From assembly GCA_964643295.1 (NCBI GenBank), contig CAZXSN010000085.1, forward strand, positions 1-11,777: a stretch of 11,777 nucleotides of DNA. The letters run 5' to 3'. Source of the DNA: Merdiplasma sp964643295 (GTDB lineage: Bacteria > Bacillota > Clostridia > Lachnospirales > Lachnospiraceae). Below, piece by piece: positions 1-7,471 of this stretch. Position numbers and translations under genes: made by a program. Positions within the stretch are counted from its first letter, which is position 1, and every line of letters begins with the position of its first letter. The notes under the pieces are model-generated. The model was not told the origin of the DNA and did no database searches. It saw only the letters and a list, made by a program, of their open reading frames with translations.

Positions 1-55
1 TGATTGGTGACATCGTCGTCTCCTGCGCGATCTCAATGTCAGATTTGAATCCCAT
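1..55 (-). CDS. fhs: Formate--tetrahydrofolate ligase, N-terminal fragment cut by window edge
   Basis: Only the first 18 codons are inside the window; the gene runs off the left edge. The readable peptide begins MGFKSDIEIAQ, and the SDIEIAQ segment is the hallmark N-terminus of formyltetrahydrofolate synthetase, the ATP-dependent enzyme that joins formate to tetrahydrofolate in the methyl branch of the Wood-Ljungdahl pathway. Two in-frame ATG codons exist, at 61 and 55. The one at 55 is preferred because an AAGGAG ribosome binding site (65-70) sits 9 bases upstream of it, but only 3 bases upstream of the other. A good promoter at 122-150 suggests its own transcription unit, separate from the acs operon behind it. 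Placement next to acs genes agrees with the assignment. The identification rests on a short peptide, but the motif is distinctive. Confidence 0.85.
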   Translation of the reverse strand, partial: MGFKSDIEIAQETTMSPI

Positions 56-91
56 TGTCATGCACTCCTTTCCATGTTTCAATCGTTTCTG

Positions 92-110
92 TCCGTTCAA
101 AGCGAACGGA
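92..110 (-). promoter_or_regulatory. Perfect inverted repeat in the fhs leader
   Basis: TCCGTTC and GAACGGA form a perfect 7-bp stem around a 5-base loop, a few bases after the predicted fhs transcription start. The position fits either an operator for a dimeric repressor or a 5'-end stem that protects the mRNA. It has no T-tract, so it is not an intrinsic terminator. The structure is visible; the function is inferred. Confidence 0.45.
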
Positions 111-121
111 TTACACTGTCA

Positions 122-150
122 ATTGTAGGATAGAATCGGGAAAAGTTCAA
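122..150 (-). promoter_or_regulatory. Sigma-A-type promoter for fhs
   Basis: Read on the minus strand, a -35 box TTGAAC (145-150) is followed after exactly 17 bases by a -10 box TACAAT (122-127). Both differ from consensus at one or two positions and the spacing is optimal. The predicted transcription start is near 115, giving an fhs leader of about 60 bases that holds the hairpin at 92-110 and the ribosome binding site at 65-70. No other promoter of this quality was seen in the window. Confidence 0.72.
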
Positions 151-271
151 CTCCTATTTCCTCTGCTTCTCCCCACATGCCACAATGAACTGCACGGTAA
201 GCAGCATTAAAAACCCTTTCCCCCTGTCACCCCTTAAGCCCATGAAGGAATTTCCCTTTCCATAAGGCCGG

Positions 272-1306
272 TCACTCCTGTTTCGTCACCTTCCGCTTCC
301 TTACGGGAAAAAAGATCCGTGTAACCCTCTGTGTCAGATATACGGCCGCCGCTGAAATAAAAAACAGCAGAAAGACGTTAAGCGGGATCGATACCATAAG
401 CGGAAACGACAGCGGATTGATCCCAAGCAGACGAAGCTGTACATTTAAAAACAGCGGATGAATGAGATACACGCCCCAGGAGCAGTCCGAGAGGATGCGC
501 ATCCAGCTTCCGGCATGGTAATCTTTTAAGAGAACCTGCGCCGCCGCAAAAACCGTCACCGCCATCACACAGACCGGCAATGACAGATACGGCTTTGACA
601 GATGCTCCTGAAAGTCAGGAAAGAACCATAAAATAAGCGCAGCGATCACAGAAAGCACCACGCCCGTCCAGACGCAGCCGTGCGGAATCTTCACCTTCCC
701 CAGGTACCCGCCCAGAAATACATAGAACAGGTAACCGGATACCGGAAGATAGAAAGCATTCTCTGCCGCAAAGATCTCCGCCGCATACGGCAGGACAATT
801 GATAAAAGGAACGAGACCGTACAGAGAATTCCGATCTCTTTTGACGATCCGCTCTTAAAAAACGGGGCAAATACCGGCAAAACCAGGTAAATTCCCACTG
901 CCAGATACAGGTACCACAGATGATCCCAGACATTTCCGCTCAGCACATCCGTAAAAGCCTGACCGATCATGGAGATGCCAATCTGTCTTTGGGTAAACGC
1001 CTGTTCCAGAATGGAGTAAACCATTCCCCCAGCAAGCAGAGCTCCCAGCAGTCGAAGGATCCTTTTTACAAGGCTTCGGTACGTGCAGGTGCGGTCCGTC
1101 CCCAGATATAAAAACCCGGTGATCATACAAAAGACCGGCACCGACCAGCGAAGGAGCGTGTGAATCTGCTCCAACAGTTCTTCTGTCCTTCCGGATACCG
1201 GAAAGGAGCTTACATAGGAACTTGCCGTCACCACATGAGTCGCCGCCACCGCTACGGCAGCCAGTACCCGCAGCACATCGATGAAACCGATCCGTTTATC
1301 CGGCAT
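272..1306 (-). CDS. Acyltransferase-3 family integral membrane protein
   Basis: This 344-residue polytopic membrane protein has the features of the acyltransferase-3 family (OatA/WecH-like O-acetyltransferases). The family usually moves an acetyl group from acetyl-CoA to a cell-envelope sugar or another acceptor; the acceptor here is unknown. The first membrane segment carries the family's Arg and His (R13, H24 in the ATHV context). Further matches are VPVFCMITGF at 56-65, DHLWYLYL at 128-135 and GVYLIHPLF at 278-286 near the C-terminus. About ten hydrophobic segments and a basic tail (RKRK near 337) are visible, and the length is normal. The ATG lies one base after the stop of the DUF3786 gene, with AGGAAGGA in the end of that gene as ribosome binding site, so translational coupling is likely. 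Its place at the end of an ACS operon is unusual. No convincing intrinsic terminator follows it. Confidence 0.85.
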   Translation of the reverse strand: MPDKRIGFIDVLRVLAAVAVAATHVVTASSYVSSFPVSGRTEELLEQIHTLLRWSVPVFCMITGFLYLGTDRTCTYRSLVKRILRLLGALLAGGMVYSILEQAFTQRQIGISMIGQAFTDVLSGNVWDHLWYLYLAVGIYLVLPVFAPFFKSGSSKEIGILCTVSFLLSIVLPYAAEIFAAENAFYLPVSGYLFYVFLGGYLGKVKIPHGCVWTGVVLSVIAALILWFFPDFQEHLSKPYLSLPVCVMAVTVFAAAQVLLKDYHAGSWMRILSDCSWGVYLIHPLFLNVQLRLLGINPLSFPLMVSIPLNVFLLFFISAAAVYLTQRVTRIFFPVRKRKVTKQE

Positions 1307-1307
1307 G

Positions 1308-1952
1308 TCAAAATCCTTCCTGCATGTATTTAAGTGCCCCCAGGATCACATCGCAGACCACCACCAGATCCTCCCCGTGCAAAACAGCAGGAAAGTTGTC
1401 ACTGAAGAGGATCTGCGCGGAAGGGGGAAACTCCTCATCCGCCGCCCAGAGCAGGAACCGGACAAAGTAGTCAGGGAAGACCTCGAACTGATACCCGCAG
1501 TCCGCTCCTGCTGCCTTTTTTCCTCCCAGGGCATCACAGGATGCGGAAAAGGCCTCCAAGCGGTTCCCGTAAGTACCGGATAACCTCCCCACGCAGCGTC
1601 CCTGAAACTGCCGGTAATAGACCTCTCCCCAGGGAGCCTCTCTAAAGGTTAAAAACTTTCCGGTGCCTTTTGAGGCCGCCCCTGAAAGCAGAAAGCGCAG
1701 AAGCAGGATCTTCGCGGGGTTTTGCGAAACAAGCGGCGAATAGATATCCGGATCTGTTAAGGGATGTACGGTAAATTCCGGATGGGTGATTTCGTACTCT
1801 CTTCCTAAAAAGGTCACCCGAAAGACCTGCCGCTTTTCATCAAAGGCAAAGCCCGTGCGCACAGACATCTCCTGCGGACTTGTCTCCCGGTAAACCTCCA
1901 GGTAATGCTCTAACGGCACCAGTTCCTTGTTGTTGGCTTTTTCGATGTTCAT
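1308..1952 (-). CDS. DUF3786 domain protein in the acs operon
   Basis: This 214-residue soluble protein of unknown biochemical function is recognised as DUF3786 by its C-terminal half: a YYRQFQGR-like segment (112-119), an LGG (142-144), a YQFEVFP stretch (154-160) and the highly conserved DEEFPPSAQILF block (172-183), followed by a GED motif (193-195). No signal peptide or membrane segment is seen. The cysteines (C120, C139, C152, C200) are scattered and do not form an obvious cluster motif. DUF3786 proteins recur near corrinoid and Wood-Ljungdahl genes in anaerobes (family knowledge), and here the gene follows acsV, so a role in corrinoid or ACS maintenance is plausible but inferred. The ATG has an AGGGGG ribosome binding site about 11 bases upstream. 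The 3' end is coupled to the acyltransferase gene. Confidence 0.82.
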   Translation of the reverse strand: MNIEKANNKELVPLEHYLEVYRETSPQEMSVRTGFAFDEKRQVFRVTFLGREYEITHPEFTVHPLTDPDIYSPLVSQNPAKILLLRFLLSGAASKGTGKFLTFREAPWGEVYYRQFQGRCVGRLSGTYGNRLEAFSASCDALGGKKAAGADCGYQFEVFPDYFVRFLLWAADEEFPPSAQILFSDNFPAVLHGEDLVVVCDVILGALKYMQEGF

Positions 1953-2103
1953 AAAATCTTTATCCCCCTGATGAAAAGCGGGAAAGTTTTAAACAGAAGA
2001 CCGTTCCCGGTGGCCTTCTTTCTTCCGGCAGTGTCTCCCCGGCTGCTTTTTCGCACCCTTTCCTTCAGGGAAGCTTTTCTTTCCTTCCTGCAGGAACAGG
2101 CCC

Positions 2104-4035
2104 TTACCTTTTAAAGGTCAGCGACGGAAAGAGGGCTGCATCCGTATGCGGCAGGAAACAGGCCGCCACGAACTCATCCATGTAGGTTGGTTCATTCGAT
2201 AACTCCAGGTAAGTCATGTTGTGGGCGACATCCGCCACCTTCTGCTCCGCCTCGTTTGAGAGCAGGATGCTGTAGGCGCCGGAGAGCGACGAGTTGCCGA
2301 TATAGTGGAACTTTTCGAGCGGAATATCCGGAAACATGCCGATATTCACAGCATTCTCCATGTTGATGCCGCTGCCGATTCCTCCGGCCACGTAGACGTC
2401 ATCGATCATATCCACGGTAAAATCAAGGGAATTCAGCATCACGCGGATCGCGGAAAAAATGGCTCCCTTGGCCCGCATGAAGTTGTCGATATCCACCTCA
2501 TTGATCTCTACATCCTTGACCGAGGCTGCGTCCTTCTGGAACACGATTACATAGCTTCCCATACCGTACTTATCGTGACGGATCCGTTCACCCTCGCGCA
2601 CAAACTTTCCCTTGGGATTGATGATTCCGCACCGAAACAGCTCGCTGATTAAGTCAATGATGCCGGAACCGCAAAGGCCCACGGCTTTTTGTCCCTCATC
2701 CCCAATGATGGAAAGCGATGGCTCCATCGTCTCCGGATCGATCGTGCAGGCTTCAATGGCCCCGTCCGTGGCCCGCATACCGCAGCTGATATCGCCGCCT
2801 TCAAAAGCCGGACCTGCCGAACAGGCGCAGCTCATCATGAATTCCTCGTTGCCAAACACGAGCTCCCCGTTGGTGCCCAGATCGATGAACAAAGACATCT
2901 CCGGACGGTTCCAGATACAGCTGGCTAGGGTGCCCGCTGTGATATCGCCGCCCACGTAGCTGCCGATGTTCGGGGACATGAGCACCCGCGCATGAGGGTA
3001 AATCGGCAGTCCCAGGTCTTTCGCCTCGATGCAGTCTGTCTCAAAGAAGGTCGGAATAAAGGGTTCCAGACGCACCGGATCAGCGTAGACTCCGGTCAGC
3101 AGATGGTTCATCGTCGTATTTCCGGCCACACTCATGCGGTAAATCTGTGCCGGTTTGATCTTCGCGGCACGGCACATCTGCGCGATCAAGGGAAGCAGTG
3201 TCTCCTTGATAATCGCATCCTGCAGCTTCTTCCTGCCGCCTGGTTTGACCGATTCAATGATACGGTTGATCACATCCGCCCCGTAGCGGATCTGCCCGTT
3301 GCCGGTGGAGGCCTTGGCCAAAATCGTACCGGTCTGCAGATCGATGAGAAGCGCCGCTACCGAGGTGGTGCCCACATCTACAGCCAGACCGCAGATTTTC
3401 ACAGAGATTTCTGGCGGGCATAGGTCGAGCACTTCCACGTTAGATCCTTTACGGCTTACCACCGCCTGCACGTCAAAGGAAAAATCGCGCAGTGTCTGTG
3501 CCATTTTCTGCATCACGGCAAAGGGGATTTGTACCTGGTCTGCCCCGCAGACTTCCTTTACGGCCCGCTCAACCCGTTCCAGATCCGGCATCGTATCACT
3601 AAGATCCGGCGGATCTAACGTAAGACGCACCACGGATAAGTCATTGGTAAAGCTAATCCCCGCAGCCGCCAGGTCATCCCTGGTCTTTTCAAAGATCTCC
3701 ACTTCCCTGGGCGAATCAAGATCTGCCACCTTCATTCTGCTTTTGTACGCGGAGGCAATGTCCGGAACCAGCACCTGAGCATCTGAAGTGACTTTACTGA
3801 CACAGGAAAGCCGCCATCCCTGCGCATACTCCTCATTGGTGATATGCGCTGTCTGCTTGGAGTCTAAGTCCCCCGCGATCAGTTTCACCCGACACTTTCC
3901 ACAGGAGGCGTTGCCGGAGCAGGGCGCATCGATCGCCACGTTGGTTTTGCGGGCCACCTCCAGGAGATTTTCGCCGTCGGAAGCAAAGGCTTCCACTGCC
4001 TCCCCGTTTTCAAATTGAAACGTTACCTTAAACAT
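2104..4035 (-). CDS. acsV: Corrinoid protein reductive activator (RACo-type, AcsV)
   Basis: This 643-residue cytoplasmic protein reactivates the corrinoid iron-sulfur protein by ATP-dependent reduction of Co(II) to Co(I). The N-terminus is a plant-type [2Fe-2S] ferredoxin domain with ligands C39, C45, C48 and C78 (C-x5-C-x2-C spacing). A linker and middle region follow (about 100-210). The C-terminal part is an ASKHA-type ATPase domain with AVDVGTTS (218-225), SVAGNTTMNH (302-311), FIDLGTNGEL (383-392), ACSAGPAFEGGD (404-415), GLCGSGIID (453-461) and YVAGGIGSGIN (548-558). An N-terminal [2Fe-2S] domain separates it from RamA-type activators, which carry C-terminal [4Fe-4S] domains. Length is close to the Carboxydothermus protein. 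A GAGAGG ribosome binding site precedes the ATG. It is separated from acsE by a strong terminator-like hairpin and has no obvious promoter of its own, so it probably depends on read-through. Confidence 0.93.
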   Translation of the reverse strand: MFKVTFQFENGEAVEAFASDGENLLEVARKTNVAIDAPCSGNASCGKCRVKLIAGDLDSKQTAHITNEEYAQGWRLSCVSKVTSDAQVLVPDIASAYKSRMKVADLDSPREVEIFEKTRDDLAAAGISFTNDLSVVRLTLDPPDLSDTMPDLERVERAVKEVCGADQVQIPFAVMQKMAQTLRDFSFDVQAVVSRKGSNVEVLDLCPPEISVKICGLAVDVGTTSVAALLIDLQTGTILAKASTGNGQIRYGADVINRIIESVKPGGRKKLQDAIIKETLLPLIAQMCRAAKIKPAQIYRMSVAGNTTMNHLLTGVYADPVRLEPFIPTFFETDCIEAKDLGLPIYPHARVLMSPNIGSYVGGDITAGTLASCIWNRPEMSLFIDLGTNGELVFGNEEFMMSCACSAGPAFEGGDISCGMRATDGAIEACTIDPETMEPSLSIIGDEGQKAVGLCGSGIIDLISELFRCGIINPKGKFVREGERIRHDKYGMGSYVIVFQKDAASVKDVEINEVDIDNFMRAKGAIFSAIRVMLNSLDFTVDMIDDVYVAGGIGSGINMENAVNIGMFPDIPLEKFHYIGNSSLSGAYSILLSNEAEQKVADVAHNMTYLELSNEPTYMDEFVAACFLPHTDAALFPSLTFKR

Positions 4036-4085
4036 ACTGTATTCCTCTCTGACCGTCCCATGGGCCTAAAGTCTGCCTTCCCGCT

Positions 4086-4149
4086 AAAAAGAAGGCTGCC
4101 GCAGGCACCGCGAAATGTGCGGCAATCTCATGCGGCAGCCCCTTTTTTT
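4086..4149 (-). terminator. Terminator-like hairpin between acsE and acsV
   Basis: A perfect 10-bp inverted repeat, GGCTGCCGCA (4094-4103) and TGCGGCAGCC (4131-4140), encloses 27 bases that can form a small inner stem (CCGC/GCGG). In the direction of the operon it is followed by TTCTTTTT (4093-4086), the layout of an intrinsic terminator. On the plus strand it is followed by seven T (4143-4149), so it looks bidirectional. Since acsE and acsV point the same way, it probably acts as a partial terminator that lowers expression of acsV, DUF3786 and the acyltransferase, or else ends the main acs transcript. Its efficiency cannot be judged from sequence. Confidence 0.75.
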
Positions 4150-4172
4150 GTCTACGCAGCAGTCTTACACGC

Positions 4173-4958
4173 CTAGATCTCCAGATACGAATCTGCGTAC
4201 AGCGTGTTGCCTTTGAAAATATCACAGGACTTGATGGTCTCCATCAGTCTTAAGTCGTTCGGGTTTACGATCGCAGAGGTTAAGCCCTGCATCATCGCCA
4301 TGGCAACCAGCGCAGCGTCCATGATCGGACGGATGTGCTTAGGCATCCCGTTGGAGTTGTTGCTCAAGCCGCCGGTGGAATTTAAGCCCATGTCAGAGAA
4401 CATCTTGATGCACTCCAAAATCTGCATCTGCTTATCCTGCATGCCCTTAACCACCAGGAACAGCGGATCAAACCAGATGTCCTCAGCTTCCATGCCCTGC
4501 TCCAGGCCTCTCTCCAGAAGCGTCTGGCAGTACATCATGCGCTCGTCGTTATCCTTGGCAATGCCTTCGCCATTGCACAGCGCGATGCAGATCGCATCGT
4601 TCGCCGCCGCCAGATCCAGGTAGCCGATCCTTCCGGAGGCATCCGCAGAGTTGACGATTGGTTTGCCTTTCGCACGGTTGTAAACGGAAATACCTGCCTC
4701 AATCGCCTTCATGTTTGCGGTATCCAAAGCCAGCGGCACGTTGTCCAGCTCGCTCTGCAAAAGGGTCACCACCCATTTCATCAGATCTTCGCCGTCGCTC
4801 TCTGCCGGGCCGATGTTGACATCCAGATAGGTCGCCCCTGCATCCAGCTGCTGTTTTGCCCTCTTTAAGATCGGTTCCGGATCTCTCTCCGTAAACGCCT
4901 TATTGATAATCGGAGCTGTCGTGGAAAGCCGCTCCCCAATGACTACAAATTTTCCCAT
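4173..4958 (-). CDS. acsE: Methyltetrahydrofolate:corrinoid iron-sulfur protein methyltransferase
   Basis: AcsE transfers the methyl group of methyl-tetrahydrofolate to Co(I) of the AcsCD corrinoid protein. With the start chosen here it has 261 residues, matching the roughly 262 of the Moorella enzyme, and it is a TIM-barrel pterin-binding protein. The N-terminus MGKFVVIGER matches the family. The residues that bind the pterin in Moorella have clear counterparts: D79 in LALDTAN, N103 in IVNSAD, D164 in WFDPLF and N200 in GLSNNS. A longer frame starting at 5027 was rejected, because AGGAGG (4966-4971) lies 7 bases before the ATG at 4958 and the extra residues match nothing in the family. The gene follows acsC with a hairpin between them, and is followed by the acsE-acsV terminator-like hairpin. 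Confidence 0.93.
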   Translation of the reverse strand: MGKFVVIGERLSTTAPIINKAFTERDPEPILKRAKQQLDAGATYLDVNIGPAESDGEDLMKWVVTLLQSELDNVPLALDTANMKAIEAGISVYNRAKGKPIVNSADASGRIGYLDLAAANDAICIALCNGEGIAKDNDERMMYCQTLLERGLEQGMEAEDIWFDPLFLVVKGMQDKQMQILECIKMFSDMGLNSTGGLSNNSNGMPKHIRPIMDAALVAMAMMQGLTSAIVNPNDLRLMETIKSCDIFKGNTLYADSYLEI

Positions 4959-4965
4959 GATCATA

Positions 4966-4971
4966 CCTCCT
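4966..4971 (-). promoter_or_regulatory. Ribosome binding site fixing the acsE start
   Basis: A perfect AGGAGG lies 7 bases before the ATG at 4958. It directly touches another in-frame ATG at 4964, which is too close to be used. This sets the AcsE start as MGKFVV. Confidence 0.8.
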
Positions 4972-5026
4972 AAAGGTTTCGTTTCTCCCTTCGATAGTTC
5001 CCAGATTCGCTGTCCTAAATTTTTCA

Positions 5027-5055
5027 CCCCGTGACCCTTTTAAAAGGTCACGGGG
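5027..5055 (-). promoter_or_regulatory. Intercistronic hairpin between acsC and acsE
   Basis: CCCCGTGACC (5027-5036) pairs perfectly with GGTCACGGGG (5046-5055). The loop region contains TTTTAAAA, which could extend the stem past a single bulged base. In the operon direction it is followed by TGAAAAATTT, not a T-tract, so it does not look like an intrinsic terminator. A role in mRNA stabilisation or processing is inferred. Confidence 0.6.
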
Positions 5056-5096
5056 AAGCAAACTTCTTTTTATCTTTACCGCTTCCGGCCGCCTTT

Positions 5097-6449
5097 TTAC
5101 GCGACCTGCATATCCTTGAGGAACTTCACCAGCTGCACCGCTTCTCTTGGAGCCACAATGATCTCCCAGCCGGGCATCTTTGCCTCAAGCTCGCCTTTTA
5201 ACACCGCGACTTTGCCCGGGATGCAAAGCTTCCTGCATTTAATCTTGCCTGCAATATCCTGCTCCTCGAAGAACTTGGCGATCGAGGAGGAAGAGAACTT
5301 CCCGGCAGCCCAGGACGTCAGCACTGAAAGCCCGCCCGCGTCGTTGATGATCAGGTTGCAGGGGATACCGGAGCGTTCCAGTTCGCCGGAAACCACGAAA
5401 TAGGTGAGGGCGAAATCCACGGTGGTTAAGCAGATCGAATTCTCGTCGCCGCCGTTGATCGGATACAGACCCGGTTCCACTTTCATCGGCTTCTGCGGAT
5501 CGGTAAACACGTTCTGCCTCATGCCGTAAAGCGGCAGAGCCTCCGCGTAGCCGATCTGGTCCGCTACCAGGATCGAGCCGTACTTCATCGTGAAGACGGA
5601 AAGCAGAGCGGCCTGCATATGGGCATCGCCCTTGGCCAGCTTCGCCACATTGACGATCGATGGATAACCGCAGGTGCGGTTGCTGTCCTTGATCGCCGCT
5701 TTCCGAAACTGCACCGTCGTTGCAAACGCCGCCTTGATGGAGGAGGTGTTCGCGTTGAAGAGCAGGTTCTTATTGCCCAGCTTCTCAAGTGCGGCAATCG
5801 TATCGTAAAGCTCGTTGTCATCCGCGCCGCTTACCCCTAAGGCAACCCCGGCTTCCTTCGCAACCGCGTTCATCGCTTCATAGTTGGAGGCATTTGCGCC
5901 GTTTAAGATCGGCTTTGTATCCTTCACCTCGGCCAGAGCCGCTTTCGCAGTCTCGGGATCGTCCACGTTTAAGATCAGGGTTCTCCCCAGAGCAGCCGCC
6001 TTCTTCACAACTTCCACGTAGCGGTCCGGACCCTTCTCCTCATCGTAGTTGACGTAGATCATCTCCACGTACATGCGCTCACCGATCCGGTCGTAATCCA
6101 CCTTCGGCACATCGGCAAGCTTCGCGTCGATGATTGCATCGTCCATGCCGCTGCAGATGGAGACCGCATATCTGGTCTTGCTGACGAAGGTTTTTTCATG
6201 GCGGAAAAGCACAGTCTCACCGCCTAAGGTGTACTCATTCTCGCCCGCACCAACTTTGATCGTCTTCATGGGCGGCGCCGTCGCCTCATTCATCGCAGCC
6301 TTGGCTTCTTCCGAGAAATAGGGGCAGGCATCAATGCTGACCGAACCCTGCGCCACCTTCATGGAGAAGGCCATGCAGGTAGGGCAGCCGCATTCCTTAC
6401 AGTTTTTCTTTGGTGATAATTTGAAAATATCAAGACCCTTTAATGCCAT
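5097..6449 (-). CDS. acsC: Corrinoid iron-sulfur protein large subunit
   Basis: AcsC (450 residues, about the size of the Moorella subunit) carries the [4Fe-4S] cluster and, with AcsD, the cobamide that shuttles methyl groups from AcsE to AcsB. The N-terminal cluster motif is clear: C17, C20, C25 and C42 in KNCKECGCPTC...DACP, with an additional C22. A TIM-barrel region follows (about 60-320), then the C-terminal cobamide-binding part with NGGDENSICLTT (about 330-341), GGLSVLTSWAAGKF and the closing PGWEIIVAPREA, all typical of the family. AGGAGG lies 9 bases before the ATG. It is 23 bases downstream of acsD, as expected for a co-translated heterodimer. No missing key residue was seen. Confidence 0.95.
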   Translation of the reverse strand: MALKGLDIFKLSPKKNCKECGCPTCMAFSMKVAQGSVSIDACPYFSEEAKAAMNEATAPPMKTIKVGAGENEYTLGGETVLFRHEKTFVSKTRYAVSICSGMDDAIIDAKLADVPKVDYDRIGERMYVEMIYVNYDEEKGPDRYVEVVKKAAALGRTLILNVDDPETAKAALAEVKDTKPILNGANASNYEAMNAVAKEAGVALGVSGADDNELYDTIAALEKLGNKNLLFNANTSSIKAAFATTVQFRKAAIKDSNRTCGYPSIVNVAKLAKGDAHMQAALLSVFTMKYGSILVADQIGYAEALPLYGMRQNVFTDPQKPMKVEPGLYPINGGDENSICLTTVDFALTYFVVSGELERSGIPCNLIINDAGGLSVLTSWAAGKFSSSSIAKFFEEQDIAGKIKCRKLCIPGKVAVLKGELEAKMPGWEIIVAPREAVQLVKFLKDMQVA

Positions 6450-6472
6450 CGTCTTTGTCCTCCTTCTCTCGG

Positions 6473-7414
6473 TTATACCAGTTCTTTGATCATTTTAGAG
6501 ATCGTTGCCACTGACTGCGGGTGTCTGAGGATCACCGCATTGGAGCCGGAAACAAGCACCGCCGCTGCGGTCTCAATCTCCATGTCGACTCCTCTCTCCT
6601 CCACGGGCCCCCATCCGGGCATATCCGCCTCCGAGGCGACTGCTTCCTTGACACTCCACACTTCCGAGGCAACCGGAGTGATGATCGGCATCTGCAGGGT
6701 GGTATCGTTCTGGGAAAGGGCTGCCGCTTTTACACGGTCGATCGTGGAAACCACGTACTCAAAACCGTAACCGGCGGATGCCGTGCCGGGGTTCATGGCA
6801 ATCGTCTTTGCATTCACGCCCATCTGCGTAAGGAGAACGTTTAACTGCTTCGCGAGGTTGATATCCACCGAAGACTCCGCGCCGACAACCTGCCGGTAGG
6901 CAAGTCCCGCAGCTGCACCGATCGTCTTATAATTCTCCTCCTTCGCCGCAAGCAGCAGGGCATTCCTTCCCTCCAGAACCTCAGCCGCTTTTGCCAGCAG
7001 TTCTGCATCTTTCTCTACGTTCTTGCAGCCGCTGATGACGAGCGGAAGATCCACTGCCGCCGCGACTTCCCTGACCAGTTCGATCATTTCATCGGTGGAC
7101 TTGTTTAATCCGTTCGGATCCGCGCCTTCCAGACGCAGGCTCAGAAAATCGACACCCTCAAAGGCAGCGGCCTTCTTCGCCATATCCGCCACGCTCGCGC
7201 AGCCTTCATAGTACTTCTGGATGCATTCGGGTTCCGCTTCCACTCCGCCGTCCGTGATCTCAATCCCCACCTTGGGCGCATTCTCGATCGGCGCGTCAAA
7301 CGTATAGAAAGGCAGCACATTTTCGCCGCCGATCGTGATGGCTTTCTCGCCGGTTCCGATGGTCAGCGTGTTGATGCTGGCATTATATTTCCCAGATTTC
7401 GCTGTAAATGGCAT
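6473..7414 (-). CDS. acsD: Corrinoid iron-sulfur protein small subunit
   Basis: This 313-residue TIM-barrel protein is the partner of AcsC and helps cap and bind the cobamide cofactor. Typical elements are the N-terminal ITIGGENVLPFYTFD segment, FLSLRLEGADPNG, LPLVISGCKN, IAMNPGTASAGYGFEY and the C-terminal DMPGWGPVEERG block. There is no iron-sulfur motif, as expected for this subunit. Length is close to the Moorella protein. AAGGAGGT lies about 9 bases before the ATG. The gene sits between a pair of strong hairpins upstream and acsC 23 bases downstream, so AcsC and AcsD are probably made in equal amounts from the same processed message. Confidence 0.95.
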   Translation of the reverse strand: MPFTAKSGKYNASINTLTIGTGEKAITIGGENVLPFYTFDAPIENAPKVGIEITDGGVEAEPECIQKYYEGCASVADMAKKAAAFEGVDFLSLRLEGADPNGLNKSTDEMIELVREVAAAVDLPLVISGCKNVEKDAELLAKAAEVLEGRNALLLAAKEENYKTIGAAAGLAYRQVVGAESSVDINLAKQLNVLLTQMGVNAKTIAMNPGTASAGYGFEYVVSTIDRVKAAALSQNDTTLQMPIITPVASEVWSVKEAVASEADMPGWGPVEERGVDMEIETAAAVLVSGSNAVILRHPQSVATISKMIKELV

Positions 7415-7439
7415 TTTCTAAGTACCTCCTTTTGTTTTC

Positions 7440-7469
7440 TTTACCGGCCCGGTTTCCCGGGCCGGTAAA
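7440..7469 (-). promoter_or_regulatory. GAAA-loop hairpin just upstream of acsD
   Basis: A perfect 13-bp stem (7440-7452 with 7457-7469) is closed by a 4-base loop. In the mRNA the loop reads GAAA, a very stable GNRA tetraloop. It ends about 10 bases before the acsD ribosome binding site and is not followed by a T-tract in the operon direction, so it is more likely a stability or processing element than a terminator. Confidence 0.7.
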
Positions 7470-7471
7470 AC

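Noticed and set aside
151..271. Terminator after the acyltransferase gene
   Set aside because: Only an imperfect stem around 236-265 was found, with no T-tract at the right distance. Read-through into fhs cannot be excluded.
4028..4225. Small minus-strand frame between acsE and acsV
   Set aside because: It spans the terminator-like hairpin and overlaps the acsE 3' end and acsV start in another frame. It resembles no known protein.
5027..5055. Intrinsic terminator after acsC
   Set aside because: The stem is strong, but the bases following it in the transcript are TGAAAAATTT rather than a U-tract, so it is listed as an intercistronic hairpin instead.
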